Shown: positions 18,587-28,130 of the stretch, one piece after another
How positions within the stretch are numbered: position 1 is the first letter of the stretch
Layout of the letters: every line of letters begins with the position of its first letter
Assembly: GCA_934593275.1 (NCBI GenBank)
Contig: CAKTQE010000007.1
Location: forward strand, 12,084 to 76,083
Length of the DNA stretch: 64,000 nucleotides
DNA from: an uncultured Oscillospiraceae bacterium
GTDB taxonomy: Bacteria; Bacillota; Clostridia; Oscillospirales; Oscillospiraceae
Direction: 5' to 3'
The notes under the pieces: model-generated
Seen by the model: only the letters and a program-made list of their open reading frames with translations
Database searches by the model: none
Told to the model about the DNA's origin: nothing
Translations under genes and position numbers: made by a program

Positions 18587-19045
18587 TTATTTTCCAAACA
18601 GCCGGTTAAATGCGGTGGTGGTTTTTTCCATTTGTTGGACGGTGGCTTCCAGGGATTTTACCAGTTCGTTCAGCTGCTCAATGTCCAGCTCCTGGAGTTT
18701 TTTGGCGGCTTCGGTCAGGGAGAGGATGCCCTCATTGACTGCGTCGATGTCGGCCTGGGCCAGATTTTCCGCCGCGCCTTTTAAAGCGTCAATGGCTTCG
18801 TTGATGGTTTTGCTGTCCAAATCATCCAGTTGGGCGGCGGTGTTTTGTACGGACAGGAGGATGGCGTTGACCTTGTCCAGGTCCACCCCCCGGAACATGC
18901 GGCTCAGGTGGTTTACCTGTACTGCGGCGAAAATCCCGCCGATCAGCAGCAGGGCAAGGAGGGCCGCCAGAAGTCCTGTCTGGATTTTCATCCACAGCAG
19001 CAGAGGGTTCTTTTCTTTTGTTTCCGTCAAAGCTTTTTCTTCCAT
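18587..19045 (-). CDS. Membrane-anchored coiled-coil protein of unknown function
   Basis: 152 residues with one transmembrane segment (about residues 19-42, LLLWMKIQTGLLAALLALLL) and a long amphipathic, probably coiled-coil extracellular or periplasm-side domain rich in Leu, Asp and Ala (residues 50-145). No catalytic motif is visible. It resembles short DUF948-like or chemoreceptor-linker helices in composition only. It begins 15 bp after the LysR gene on the same strand, so it is probably in that transcript. Confidence 0.7.
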   Translation of the reverse strand: MEEKALTETKEKNPLLLWMKIQTGLLAALLALLLIGGIFAAVQVNHLSRMFRGVDLDKVNAILLSVQNTAAQLDDLDSKTINEAIDALKGAAENLAQADIDAVNEGILSLTEAAKKLQELDIEQLNELVKSLEATVQQMEKTTTAFNRLFGK

Positions 19046-19060
19046 TGGTAACGCTCCTTT

Positions 19061-19981
19061 TTATGTATGTTCTTTCTGTAAATACTGCATCATTTCCCGG
19101 AGAAAGGTCTGGCCGATCTCGTCTAGCTGGGTGTTTTTTTGCTGGATGTAGCCGATTTCCATTTTGGCGTTCTGGTTGTCCTTGTCCTCCCGGTAGGGGA
19201 CGGCCAGATAGTCGGTGCCGTTTAGCTCCTGGCAGATGATGCCGGAGCAAAGGGTGAAGCCGTTGAGGCCGATCATCAGGTTCAGCATGGTGGCCCGGTC
19301 CGTGGCCCGGATCATCTGGGGGTATTCCCGCTCGGAAAGAATTTCCTCAGCAAAGTAAGAGGAGCTTTGGTCCCCCTGCTCAAAGCACAGGCAGGGGTAC
19401 TGGCAAAGCTCCTCCATGGAGATGGAGGTATTGCCCGCCAAAGGGTGGCCTTTCCACAAGTAGACATAGGCACTGCATTCAACCAAAGGCTTGAATTCCA
19501 GCCGGTTTTCCGCCAACAGCTTGTTGAGAACCGTCCGGTTGTGCCGGGAGCGGAAAAGAATGCCGATGTCGCTGCGGCGTTGAGCCACGTCCAGAATCAC
19601 GTCAATGGTTCGGGTCTCCCGGATGGCGTATTCAAACCGGCTGGCATCAAACTGCCGCACCGTTTCCACAAAGGCCTTGGTCACAAAGGAATAATGCTGG
19701 GTGGACACGCCGAAAATCCGCTTTTTGGGCCGCAGGTATTCCTGCTCCATCAACTCGTACTGCTGATAGATTTGTCGGGCGTAGTGTAAAAACCGCCGCC
19801 CCTCGTTGGTCAGGGTCACGCCCCGGTTGCTCCGGTTGAAAATCGTGACCCCCACCTCCTGCTCCAATTCCTGAATGGCCCCAGTCAGTGCCGGCTGTGT
19901 CACATACAGCTGCTCCGCCGCCCGATTCATCGACCCGGTTTCGGCAATGGTAAGACAGTAGCGTATTTGCTGTAACGTCAT
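19061..19981 (-). CDS. LysR-family transcriptional regulator
   Basis: 306 residues with the family N-terminal winged helix: MTLQQIRYCLTIAETGSMNRAAEQLYVTQPAL at residues 1-32 (only the fold is quoted in part). A two-lobed periplasmic-binding-like effector domain follows. The start is the ATG after AAGGAGCATCT; the upstream in-frame extension runs into a TTGACAATTG repeat. It lies downstream of metY on the same strand, separated by 187 bp containing two such repeats. A role in sulfur amino-acid control like CysB/CmbR is possible from position, but there is no motif to prove it. Confidence 0.9.
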   Translation of the reverse strand: MTLQQIRYCLTIAETGSMNRAAEQLYVTQPALTGAIQELEQEVGVTIFNRSNRGVTLTNEGRRFLHYARQIYQQYELMEQEYLRPKKRIFGVSTQHYSFVTKAFVETVRQFDASRFEYAIRETRTIDVILDVAQRRSDIGILFRSRHNRTVLNKLLAENRLEFKPLVECSAYVYLWKGHPLAGNTSISMEELCQYPCLCFEQGDQSSSYFAEEILSEREYPQMIRATDRATMLNLMIGLNGFTLCSGIICQELNGTDYLAVPYREDKDNQNAKMEIGYIQQKNTQLDEIGQTFLREMMQYLQKEHT

Positions 19982-19997
19982 AGATGCTCCTTCGTCG

Positions 19998-20133
19998 CAA
20001 TTGACAATTGACAATGCCCCGCGACTCAACGGAAAGTCAAAACTAAAAGTAGACTGTCGCATTTTGAGGGTTATTTAAATTGATTTTCGAAGAAAATACC
20101 ACAATTGTCAACTGTCAATTGTCAATTGTCAAT
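19998..20133. repeat. Two TTGACAATTG/CAATTGTC repeat clusters
   Basis: CAATTGACAATTGACAAT at 19998-20015, and four CAATTGTCAA-type units in the opposite sense at 20101-20133. They flank the LysR promoter region and are not part of a gene. Confidence 0.65.
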
Positions 20134-20168
20134 TTTTTAACGGTATCCCGCCGGAAATGACGGTAGGC

Positions 20169-21452
20169 TTACCGCAGCGCATTCAACGCCTGGTCCAAAT
20201 CTTCCAGAATATCGTCAATGTGTTCCGTGCCGATGGACAGGCGGATGGTGTTTTGGTAGATGCCAACATCGTTCAGTTCCTGGTCGGTGAGCTGGGCGTG
20301 GGTGGTGGAGGCGGGGTGGATCACCAGGCTCTTGACGTCGGCCACGTTTGCCAGGAGGCTAAAGACCTTCAGATGGTCCACAAACCGGAAGGCCTCTTCC
20401 CGGCCACCTTTGATCTGGATGGTAAAAATGGAAGCGCCGCCGTTGGGGAAGTATTTTTCATACAGGGCATGGTCCGGGTGATCCGGCAGACTGGGGTGGT
20501 TCACCTTTTCCACCATGGGGTGATGGGACAAAAACTCCACCACCTTTTTGGTGTTCTCCCCGTGGCGTTCCAGCCGGAGGGACAGGGTTTCCGTACCCTG
20601 GAGCAGCAGGAAAGCGGCAAAGGGGCTGATACAGGCACCCTCATCCCGGAGAAGAATGGCCCGGACGTAGGTGACAAAGGGGGCCTTGGGGGCGGCTTCC
20701 GTAAAGCAGACCCCGTGGTAGCTGGGGTTGGGCTGGGAGAGCCAGGGGTATTTGCCGCTGCCCGCCCAGTCGTAAGTACCGGCATCTACCAGGATACCGC
20801 CTAAGGTGGTGCCGTGGCCGCCGATGAACTTGGTGGCGGAGTGGACCACCAGGTCGGCCCCGTGTTCAATGGGACGGATCAGATAGGGGGTGCCAAAGGT
20901 GTTGTCAATGACCAGGGGCAGACCGTGGCGGTGGGCAATGGCGGCGATGGCATCAATATCCGGAATGTCCGAATTTGGGTTTCCCAGGGCCTCAATATAA
21001 ATGGCCTTGGTGTTGGGCCGGATGGCCTGTTCCACCTCTGCCAGATCGTGGACATCCACAAAGCTGGCGGTAATGCCCCACTGGGGCAGGGTGTGGGCCA
21101 GCAGATTGCTGGTGCCGCCGTAGATGGTTTTCTGGGCCACGATATGCTCCCCCTGACGGGCCAGGGCCTGGATGGCATAGGTGATGGCGGCGGCACCGGA
21201 GGCCACGGCCAAGGCGGCGGTGCCTCCCTCCAGGGCGGCAATCCGCTTTTCAAAGACCTCCTGGGTGGAGTTGGTGAGCCGCCCGTAGATGTTGCCGGAC
21301 TGGCTCAGGCTGAACCGGTCCGCCGCGTCCTGGCAGCTGGGGAACACATAGGAGGTGGTGGCATAAATGGGCACTGCCCGGGCATCACTGGCAGGATCGG
21401 CCTGCTCCTGGCCCACGTGCAGCTGCATGGTTTCAAAACGGTATCCGCTCAT
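20169..21452 (-). CDS. metY: O-acetylhomoserine sulfhydrylase (MetY type)
   Basis: PLP enzyme of the Cys/Met metabolism family, 427 residues, that converts O-acetylhomoserine and sulfide to homocysteine and acetate. The N-terminal [20 protein letters not shown], the PLP-phosphate region [12 protein letters not shown] near residue 52, and the lysine motif [15 protein letters not shown] around residue 210 are as in MetY. So is the length, since cystathionine gamma-synthases are about 40 residues shorter. Start ATG follows AGAGGAACCC. The longer reading frame upstream has no support. I saw no S-box or T-box in the 350 bp upstream. Confidence 0.92.
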   Translation of the reverse strand: MSGYRFETMQLHVGQEQADPASDARAVPIYATTSYVFPSCQDAADRFSLSQSGNIYGRLTNSTQEVFEKRIAALEGGTAALAVASGAAAITYAIQALARQGEHIVAQKTIYGGTSNLLAHTLPQWGITASFVDVHDLAEVEQAIRPNTKAIYIEALGNPNSDIPDIDAIAAIAHRHGLPLVIDNTFGTPYLIRPIEHGADLVVHSATKFIGGHGTTLGGILVDAGTYDWAGSGKYPWLSQPNPSYHGVCFTEAAPKAPFVTYVRAILLRDEGACISPFAAFLLLQGTETLSLRLERHGENTKKVVEFLSHHPMVEKVNHPSLPDHPDHALYEKYFPNGGASIFTIQIKGGREEAFRFVDHLKVFSLLANVADVKSLVIHPASTTHAQLTDQELNDVGIYQNTIRLSIGTEHIDDILEDLDQALNALR

Positions 21453-21723
21453 AGAGGGTTCCTCTTTTCTGTAAAGTGTGATTTCTTTTGAAAAACAGGC
21501 AGAAACAGAGAATTTTACGAAAAGAATCTCTCGGAAAGTGCCTTGCTTTCTAAATCTGATACCCCCATTATATCGGCCTTTTCCCGTGAAGTCAATGCAA
21601 GAAATCAAATCGCCCGCTATTATTTGGGCTGATAGCAAAAGCCCCACTGCCGTGGGCAAGACACAAAGCATCGGAAACTTTGGCGTGACGTTATTTTGGC
21701 TTTTAGATATTCCAAAGTTGCGA

Positions 21724-21753
21724 TTGAATTGCTCATAGACCTTATGGTATAAT
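21724..21753 (+). promoter_or_regulatory. Promoter for the membrane protein/hydrolase pair
   Basis: TTGAAT (21724-21729), 18 bp, TATAAT (21748-21753). The rest of the 350-bp gap between metY and the next gene shows nothing else recognisable. Confidence 0.6.
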
Positions 21754-21802
21754 TCAGAAAAGGAAGCGGTCAGGAAATCAGATTTTACAGGAGGCGGACT
21801 GC

Positions 21803-22186
21803 ATGGAGCAATTGAAAAAGAACATCGTTTTCTATCTGCTGCTGTTGATGGATTTTTATATCGTTCCATGGTTTATAAAAGACACAGGAAGCGCAATGCT
21901 TGTCATGTTGGTGGTGATTCCCCTGATATGCTTCATCCTTTCTGTTTTCTACGGAATCAGAAACGGTTTTGACCTTTGCTATGTTGGCATTGTCGCAGTG
22001 ATGTTTGCACCGTCCATATTCATCTTTTATAACGCAAGCGCAGGGGTTTATATAGTAGCATACGCAGTTATTGCATTGCTCGGAAATGTAATAGCACTAC
22101 CGTTCAGAAAAAGGATAACTTCCGGTTTGCCAAGCAGAGCACAAAATGGAGCAACAAATCGAAAATTGCGGAGGAAGTCCAGATGA
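21803..22186 (+). CDS. Small membrane protein of unknown function
   Basis: 127 residues with four hydrophobic segments (about 8-24, 30-50, 57-77 and 79-100) and a basic C-terminal tail (RKLRRKSR). No family recognised. ACAGGAGGCGG is an excellent ribosome site. The stop overlaps the alpha/beta hydrolase start (ATGA), so they form a two-gene operon. Lower GC than the neighbours hints at a different origin. Confidence 0.7.
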   Translation: MEQLKKNIVFYLLLLMDFYIVPWFIKDTGSAMLVMLVVIPLICFILSVFYGIRNGFDLCYVGIVAVMFAPSIFIFYNASAGVYIVAYAVIALLGNVIALPFRKRITSGLPSRAQNGATNRKLRRKSR

Positions 22187-22998
22187 AAGAAGAAACGTTG
22201 GATACTCGTTGCGGAACGATTCACTATTGGGCAAGCGTGTCAAACCCGGATGGGGTCACACTTGTTTTTCTGCCGGGATTGACAGCGGATCATAGATTGT
22301 TTGATAAGCAAATTCAGTATTTTGAGAACAAGTATAACCTTTTAGTATGGGATGCACCGGCACACGCTTCCTCCTGGCCGTTCCGGTTTGATTTTGATTT
22401 GTTCGATAAGGCAAAATGGCTGAATGATATATTGGAACAAGAAAGGATCACCAGACCCGTCATTGTTGGACAATCCATGGGTGGATATGTGGGACAGGCT
22501 TACGCACAGCTTTACCCGGACAAAATGGCGGGTTTTGTCTCCATTGACTCCGCACCGCTGCAACGAAGCTATGTGACGGCAGTTGAAATCTGGCTTTTGA
22601 AACGGATGGAACCGGTATATGCGCACTATCCATGGAAGTGGCTCCTGAAATCAGGGTCAGAAGGTGTTTCCACGTCTGATTACGGCAGAAGTCTCATGCG
22701 TGAAATGATGATGACTTATGACGGAAACCAGAAACGCTACGCACAAATAGCCGGACATGGTTTTCGCATTTTGGCAGTGGCAATGGAAAAGAATCTTCCA
22801 TACGAAATCAAGTGTCCGGCTTTGCTGATATGCGGCACACAAGATCACGCAGGCTCGTGTATACGGTACAACAAAGCATGGCATCGCAATGCAAAAATCC
22901 CTTTGATGTGGATAGAGGGGGCCGGACATAATTCCAATACAGACAAACCTGAACAGATCAATCGTTTGATAGAAGAATTTGTTTCGAATGCTTTATAA
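22183..22998 (+). CDS. Alpha/beta-fold hydrolase
   Basis: 271 residues. The oxyanion region is FLPGLTADHR near residue 34, the nucleophile elbow is GQSMGG with Ser near 103, and the catalytic His is in GAGHNSNTDKPEQ near the C-terminus. An acid residue probably lies in LICGTQDH. Members cleave esters, lactones or C-C bonds; the substrate is unknown. It is coupled to the small membrane protein by a 4-bp overlap. GC content is lower than the surrounding operons, as for its partner. Confidence 0.85.
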   Translation: MKEETLDTRCGTIHYWASVSNPDGVTLVFLPGLTADHRLFDKQIQYFENKYNLLVWDAPAHASSWPFRFDFDLFDKAKWLNDILEQERITRPVIVGQSMGGYVGQAYAQLYPDKMAGFVSIDSAPLQRSYVTAVEIWLLKRMEPVYAHYPWKWLLKSGSEGVSTSDYGRSLMREMMMTYDGNQKRYAQIAGHGFRILAVAMEKNLPYEIKCPALLICGTQDHAGSCIRYNKAWHRNAKIPLMWIEGAGHNSNTDKPEQINRLIEEFVSNAL

Positions 22999-23051
22999 CA
23001 GATGGCTTCCGGCTTTCCAAGCGAAACATAAAATCCAAATACCACCCCCCA

Positions 23052-23094
23052 GGCCGCCCGCCGGACGCAATGCGCAAAAGCGGGCGGCCTTTTG
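23052..23094 (+). terminator. Terminator after the hydrolase
   Basis: GGCCGCCCGC and GCGGGCGGCC form a 10-bp stem followed by TTTT. Confidence 0.8.
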
Positions 23095-23130
23095 CTGCCT
23101 CTGTTCCAAAAGACGGTCAGGCGCAATGAG

Positions 23131-23163
23131 AAAAAAGCCCCCTCTCCGGTTTGGAGAGGGGGT
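23131..23163 (-). terminator. Terminator of the M23 gene
   Basis: On the minus strand, CCCCCTCTCC and GGAGAGGGGG form a stem followed by CTTTTTT, directly after the M23 stop codon. Confidence 0.88.
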
Positions 23164-23168
23164 GCGGT

Positions 23169-23852
23169 TCAGTTCCCCAGGTTCAGGAAGTCTGCCGGGT
23201 TCATGGGCATGTCCTGGTAGGTCACGGAAAAGTGGACGTGAGGGCCAAGGGCCGTCTCTGCCAGGGCGGTGGTGCCAACGGTGCCGATGGTCTGCCCCAA
23301 GTCTACATGGTCGCCGGGGCTGAATGTTTCGGCGGTTTCCAGCCCCGCATAGGTGGTCTCGTAGCCGCCGGTGTGCCGCAGCACCAGGGTCAGGCCCATC
23401 AGGCCCTCATCTCGCAGGGAGACCACCGTCCCCTCAGCCGCCGCCTTTACCTGGGTACCCTCCTGGGCGGTGTAGTCCACGCCGTTGTGGACCCGCCAGT
23501 CCCGGGTGGTCTCGTTAAAGCTTAAGGCATCCATGCTGTAGAGGGCCGCCTGGTCCCCCTCCACCGGCGGGGCCGTCACCAGTCCCTTGGGGGCCGGCTT
23601 CTGGGTGGCCGCCGGGGCGGTGGGGGCGGTTGCCGCTTTTTTCTGTGGTTTCTGGGTTTCCGTAGGGGAAACCGTGGGTTCCGGCTGGGAAGCGTATTCC
23701 AAAACCGGCTGGGTCTCCACCAGAGAGACCTGTTTTACCTGCTTGTGATTGTTCCGGTATACATAGCCTGCGGTCCCGATGGCTGCCGCGCACAGGACCA
23801 GGGCTATGTAGTAGCCCTTTCCTCCGATTCCGGAGTTTTTTTGATCGCGCAT
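23169..23852 (-). CDS. M23 metallopeptidase, SpoIIQ-like
   Basis: 227 residues: one transmembrane helix (about residues 14-32), a Pro/Thr/Lys-rich linker (50-100) and a LytM domain. The zinc ligands look intact, HNGVD in the first motif and GPHVHF at the end, so it may be an active endopeptidase as in clostridial SpoIIQ. It could span the engulfment septum and bind SpoIIIAH, or be another wall hydrolase. Size and layout favour SpoIIQ. The start is the ATG after GGAGGTGC. It diverges from the potABCD operon. Confidence 0.78.
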   Translation of the reverse strand: MRDQKNSGIGGKGYYIALVLCAAAIGTAGYVYRNNHKQVKQVSLVETQPVLEYASQPEPTVSPTETQKPQKKAATAPTAPAATQKPAPKGLVTAPPVEGDQAALYSMDALSFNETTRDWRVHNGVDYTAQEGTQVKAAAEGTVVSLRDEGLMGLTLVLRHTGGYETTYAGLETAETFSPGDHVDLGQTIGTVGTTALAETALGPHVHFSVTYQDMPMNPADFLNLGN

Positions 23853-23960
23853 TTTTTTGCACCTCCGAGGAGGAGTATCCCCGGAATTTTTCACATTTAA
23901 TCCAATGGGATGGGCAAAATAAGAAAAATCTTTTGTGAACATTTTATGATGAAAATATTA

Positions 23961-23988
23961 TTGACAATAGGGGAAAATGCGATATAGT
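23961..23988 (+). promoter_or_regulatory. Promoter of the polyamine transport operon
   Basis: TTGACA (23961-23966), 16 bp, TATAGT (23983-23988). The transcript leader of about 215 nt includes the entire MITE copy B before potA. Confidence 0.65.
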
Positions 23989-24017
23989 TATACTGTCATT
24001 TTTCGACATAAAATAGA

Positions 24018-24178
24018 GGAAACTCTGAATAAATCGTCTGCGGCTGAGCGGCGAATCTTTTGCTCCCAGGCTGCGCTTCTAAAAGTGGGAAATACACAAA
24101 GTATTCCTCCACTTTTAGAATCTTGCCTGGAACCAAAATCTTTCGCCGTCAGCTCTTGCCGATTTAATCAGAGCTTCC
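24018..24178. mobile_element. 161-bp MITE-like palindromic element, copy B
   Basis: Same length and terminal inverted repeats as copies A and C. It lies between the promoter and the ribosome site of potA, 29 bp before the start, so it would be transcribed as a very long hairpin in the mRNA leader. Confidence 0.8.
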
Positions 24179-24207
24179 TTAAACACAAAAAGAAACGGGG
24201 GAGGATA

Positions 24208-25329
24208 ATGTCCAAGGAACTCATCAGGCTCCGGGATCTTACCATGGAGTTCGACGGGGAGCGCATTCTCGACGGCATCAATCTTTACATCAACGATCAC
24301 GAATTCTTAACATTGCTAGGCCCCTCCGGCTGCGGCAAAACCACCACGCTGCGAATTATCGGCGGCTTTTTAACGCCTACATCCGGCACGGTGACATTTG
24401 ACGGAAAGACGATCAATGATGTACCGCCTTACAAGCGGCAGATCAACACGGTTTTTCAGCGATATGCGTTGTTCCCACACCTGGATGTTTATGACAACGT
24501 GGCCTTTGGTCTTAAAATCCATAAGGTTCCCAAAGCGGAGATCGACCAGCGGGTGCGGGAAATGCTGGAAATCGTCAGTCTCAAGGGTTATGAAAACCGG
24601 CGAATAGACGCCCTCTCCGGCGGCCAGCAGCAGCGTGTGGCCATTGCCCGCGCTCTGGTGAATCGCCCCAAGGTTTTGCTCTTGGATGAGCCGTTGGGTG
24701 CATTGGACCTGCGACTGCGCAAAGATATGCAGAACGAGCTTAAGCGCATTCAGCAGGCCATGGGCATTACCTTTATTTATGTGACCCACGATCAGGAGGA
24801 AGCACTGTCCATGTCCGATACCATTGTGGTCATGGACAAGGGCCGTATCCAGCAGATCGGCAAACCCGAGGATATTTATAACGAGCCTAAAAACGCCTTC
24901 GTGGCAGACTTCATCGGAGAAAGTAACATTCTCGACGGTGTCATGCTGGAAGATTTCCGAGTGCGGTTCTTTGGCCGGACCTTTATCTGCGTGGACAAGG
25001 GCTTCCAGAAAGACGAACCTGTGGACGTGGTCATCCGTCCCGAGGATATTGACATCGTTCCTGTGGACCAGGGCCATCTGGTGGGTACGGTGACCAGTGT
25101 CACATTCAAGGGCCTGAACTATGACATCATCGTAGAATTCAAGGGCTTTAAGTGGCTGATTCAAACCACCGATTTCCATGCGGTGGGTTCTACCATCGGC
25201 ATTCGGCTGAACCCGGAGGATATTCACATCATGCACAAGAGTGAATACTCCGGCATGTTTGGAGACTACAGCTCCTACTCCGCGGAGTATGACGAGCTGA
25301 CGGAGGATGCCGGGAATGAAGAAGACTAA
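24208..25329 (+). CDS. potA: Spermidine/putrescine ABC transporter ATPase PotA
   Basis: ATP-binding subunit of the polyamine importer, 373 residues. Walker A is GPSGCGKTT near residue 38, the Q-loop [12 protein letters not shown] near 82, the signature LSGGQQQR near 136, and Walker B LLLDEP near 157 with LGALD. A C-terminal TOBE region follows from about 280. ATG 24208 follows GGGGGAGG; the frame extends upstream through the MITE but that part is an artefact. The stop overlaps the potB ribosome site. The next genes supply both permeases and the binding protein, so this is a complete transporter. Confidence 0.93.
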   Translation: MSKELIRLRDLTMEFDGERILDGINLYINDHEFLTLLGPSGCGKTTTLRIIGGFLTPTSGTVTFDGKTINDVPPYKRQINTVFQRYALFPHLDVYDNVAFGLKIHKVPKAEIDQRVREMLEIVSLKGYENRRIDALSGGQQQRVAIARALVNRPKVLLLDEPLGALDLRLRKDMQNELKRIQQAMGITFIYVTHDQEEALSMSDTIVVMDKGRIQQIGKPEDIYNEPKNAFVADFIGESNILDGVMLEDFRVRFFGRTFICVDKGFQKDEPVDVVIRPEDIDIVPVDQGHLVGTVTSVTFKGLNYDIIVEFKGFKWLIQTTDFHAVGSTIGIRLNPEDIHIMHKSEYSGMFGDYSSYSAEYDELTEDAGNEED

Positions 25330-26140
25330 GTCCCTGCTGCTCAGCACCCCTTATCTTGTGTGGATGGTGGTGTTTACCCTGATCCCTCTGGGGGTGGTGG
25401 CTTACTACGCCCTGACAGACCCGGCCACCGGGGCATTCTCCCTGGGAAACATCCATAACCTGGGCATGTATATGCCGGTGCTGTGGAAGTCCATTGTCTA
25501 CTCCCTGGTGTCGGCTCTCATCTGCCTTGTGCTGGGCTATCCCGTGGCCTACTTCATTGCCCACTGCGGCCACACCACCCAGAAGTTTCTGTACATGCTG
25601 GTGATGCTGCCCATGTGCATGAGCTTCTTGCTGCGGACCCTGGCTTGGGTGGGGCTGTTGCAGGATACGGGTATTATCAATTCGTTTCTGGTGCGGCTGG
25701 GTCTTCCCCGGCTGACCCTCATCCGTACCCCGGCGGCGGTGGTGCTGGGCATGGTGTATAACTATCTGCCCTATATGATTCTGCCCCTCTACGCCACAAT
25801 TCTGAAAATTGACCGGCGGCTGATTGAGGCGGCGGAGGACCTGGGCTGCACCCCCAGCCAGACGTTCTGCCGGGTGATCCTGCCGCTCAGCATGCCCGGT
25901 ATTCTCTCCGGCGTGACCATGGTCTTTGTACCGGCGGTGTCCACGTTCTATATTTCCCAAAAGCTGGGCGGCACCGACACGGTGCTGATCGGTGACGTGA
26001 TCGAACGCCAGTTCAAGCAGGGCAACAACCCCAACCTGGGCGCAGCCCTCAGCCTGGTGCTGATGCTGCTGGTCTTTGTATGCACCGGCATTATGAACCG
26101 CTTTGGCGGTGACGAGGCGGAAGGCGGTGTGGTGGTATGA
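25316..26140 (+). CDS. potB: Spermidine/putrescine ABC transporter permease PotB
   Basis: 274-residue membrane subunit with six hydrophobic segments and an EAA loop [26 protein letters not shown] near residue 175 (typical of PotB). The ATG at 25316 has GGAGG nine bases upstream. The ATG at 25307 is too close to it and is less likely. It overlaps the end of potA by 14 bp and its own stop overlaps potC by 4 bp. Confidence 0.92.
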   Translation: MKKTKSLLLSTPYLVWMVVFTLIPLGVVAYYALTDPATGAFSLGNIHNLGMYMPVLWKSIVYSLVSALICLVLGYPVAYFIAHCGHTTQKFLYMLVMLPMCMSFLLRTLAWVGLLQDTGIINSFLVRLGLPRLTLIRTPAAVVLGMVYNYLPYMILPLYATILKIDRRLIEAAEDLGCTPSQTFCRVILPLSMPGILSGVTMVFVPAVSTFYISQKLGGTDTVLIGDVIERQFKQGNNPNLGAALSLVLMLLVFVCTGIMNRFGGDEAEGGVVV

Positions 26141-26949
26141 AAAGAGCCAACCGGATCATGACGGTCCTGATTTTCATTTTCCTCTATATCCCCATGGCGG
26201 TGCTGGTGGTGGCCTCCTTTAATACCGGCAAGGACATTACCCAGTTCCAGGGCTTTACCCTGAGCCAGTACCAGCGGCTGTTCCAGGACCGGAGCCTATT
26301 AAAGCTTCTGGGAAACTCCCTGTTTGTGTCCATTCTGGCCAGCCTCATTGCCACCGTTTTCGGCACCGTTTCCGCCGTGGGTATTCACAATCTGAATCCC
26401 AAAATGCGGAAAGTGGCCATGACCCTGACGGACATCCCCATGACAAACCCGGACATCGTTACCGGTGTGTCTTTGAGTTTGCTGTTCGTCTTTGTAGGTA
26501 CGAAGATGCTGGGCCAGCGGAACAGCCTGACCTTCTGGACGCTGCTCATTGCCCACGTGACTTTTAACCTACCCTACGTGATTTTAAACGTCATGCCCAA
26601 GCTCAAGCAGATGGATGCCTCCCTGACGGATGCGGCCATGGACTTGGGCTGCACCCCCTGGCAGGCCTTTTACCGGGTGACCCTCCATGAGATCATGCCG
26701 GGCGTGGCCTCCGGTGCCATCATGGCCTTTACCATGAGTCTGGATGATTTCGTCATCAGCTACTTTGTGACGGGCCTGGATTTTGTCACCCTGCCTGTGG
26801 AAATCTATTCCTACACCAAAAAGCCCATCCAGCCCAAAATCTACGCCATGTTCACCCTGCTGTTCCTGCTGATTTTCCTGCTGATGACCGCCATGAACCT
26901 GATGCAGCTGGCGGCTGACCGGAAAAAGGTGGCCAGCCGGGGCAAGTAA
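26137..26949 (+). CDS. potC: Spermidine/putrescine ABC transporter permease PotC
   Basis: 270 residues, six membrane segments, with the EAA loop (LTDAAMDLGCTPWQAF) near residue 165. The family-typical FTMSLDDFVISYF stretch follows. The start overlaps the potB stop (ATGA). It pairs with PotB to form the channel. Confidence 0.93.
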   Translation: MKRANRIMTVLIFIFLYIPMAVLVVASFNTGKDITQFQGFTLSQYQRLFQDRSLLKLLGNSLFVSILASLIATVFGTVSAVGIHNLNPKMRKVAMTLTDIPMTNPDIVTGVSLSLLFVFVGTKMLGQRNSLTFWTLLIAHVTFNLPYVILNVMPKLKQMDASLTDAAMDLGCTPWQAFYRVTLHEIMPGVASGAIMAFTMSLDDFVISYFVTGLDFVTLPVEIYSYTKKPIQPKIYAMFTLLFLLIFLLMTAMNLMQLAADRKKVASRGK

Positions 26950-26995
26950 AAACCAAATCAACCAACTACTACTGATAAAAATGGAGAAAAAGTCT

Positions 26996-28066
26996 ATGAA
27001 AAAGTTTATTTCCGCCTTCCTTGTCCTGACCCTTGTCGCTTGCCTGTTTGCAGGCTGCGGCAAGTCTGAAGATGTGACCGTTATCAATGTTTACAACTGG
27101 GGCCAGTATATTTCCGAGGGAGATGACGGCTCCATCGATGTGATTGCCGAGTTCGAGAAGAAGTACCCCAACATCAAGGTCCAGTACTCCACCTATGATT
27201 CCAACGAGACCATGTATGCCAAGCTGAAAAACGGCGGCATCACCGTGGACGTGGTGTTCCCCTCCGACTATATGATCGGACGGATGCGCCAGGAGGGAAT
27301 GCTCTTGGAGCTGAACTACGACAACATCCCCAACGCCCAGTATATTGACGATGCTTACCGTGGCCTGGCCTTTGACCCGGAGAACAAGTTCTCCGTACCC
27401 TACACCTGGGGTACCGTGGGCATCATCTACAACAGCAAGTACGTCAAGGAAGAGGACGTTACCGGTTGGGAATTGCTGTGGAACCCCAGCTACGCCGGGA
27501 AAATCCTGATGTTCGACAACTCCCGGGATGCTTTCGGCATTGCCCAGTATCTGCTGGGTTACAGTGTCAACTCCACGGATTCCGCCGAGCTCCAGGCCTG
27601 TGCCGACAAGCTGGCCGAGCAAAAGCCCGTGGTACAGCAGTACGTCATGGACCAGATTTTTGACGCCATGGAAAACGAGGAGGCCTGGATCGCCCCCTAC
27701 TACGCCGGTGACTACCTGACCATGGTAGAGGAAAACCCGGACCTGCGGTTCTTCCGTCCCGCGGACCAGGGCTACAACATCTTTGTAGACGGCATCTGCA
27801 TCCCCACCTGCGCCAAGGAAAAGGAAGCCGCCGAGACCTTCATCAACTTCCTGATTGACCCGGAGATCTGCGCCCAGAACCTGGACTTCCTGGGCTACAG
27901 CGTACCGGAAACCGAGGCCAAGCAGTACCTGGATGCGGACCTGGTTGCCAACGAGGTTGCCTACCCCTCCCAGGAGGAACTGCGCAACGCCACCTCCTTT
28001 GACTTCCTGCCGGAGGAGACCTCCCGGGAAATGGAAAGCCTGTTTATGACCGTCCGGAACGGCTAA
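26996..28066 (+). CDS. potD: Spermidine/putrescine-binding lipoprotein PotD
   Basis: 356 residues with a lipoprotein signal ending in FAGC (Cys21), then the PotD/PotF pattern VINVYNWGQYISEG and the hinge sequence DVVFPSDYMIGRM. Later WGTVGIIYNSKYV and GDYLTMVEENPDL are typical. Acidic residues that bind the amines should include those near WIAPYYAGD, but I cannot assign them individually. A second possible ATG five codons upstream would only lengthen the signal peptide. This is the last gene of the operon. Confidence 0.92.
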   Translation: MKKFISAFLVLTLVACLFAGCGKSEDVTVINVYNWGQYISEGDDGSIDVIAEFEKKYPNIKVQYSTYDSNETMYAKLKNGGITVDVVFPSDYMIGRMRQEGMLLELNYDNIPNAQYIDDAYRGLAFDPENKFSVPYTWGTVGIIYNSKYVKEEDVTGWELLWNPSYAGKILMFDNSRDAFGIAQYLLGYSVNSTDSAELQACADKLAEQKPVVQQYVMDQIFDAMENEEAWIAPYYAGDYLTMVEENPDLRFFRPADQGYNIFVDGICIPTCAKEKEAAETFINFLIDPEICAQNLDFLGYSVPETEAKQYLDADLVANEVAYPSQEELRNATSFDFLPEETSREMESLFMTVRNG

Positions 28067-28079
28067 ACAAAAATAGAAA

Positions 28080-28120
28080 CAGACCGCTTTTGGAGTTTTC
28101 CAAATGCGGTCTGTTTTTTT
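28080..28120. terminator. Bidirectional terminator between potD and the FmdE gene
   Basis: CAGACCGC and GCGGTCTG stem with TTTTTTT on the plus side and A-rich flank giving a T run on the minus side. It ends both convergent operons. Confidence 0.85.
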
Positions 28121-28130
28121 AACAGATGGG

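Noticed and set aside
21453..21802. SAM riboswitch or T-box upstream of metY
   Set aside because: No S-box core or AGGGTGGNACCGCG motif found on the minus strand in this gap.
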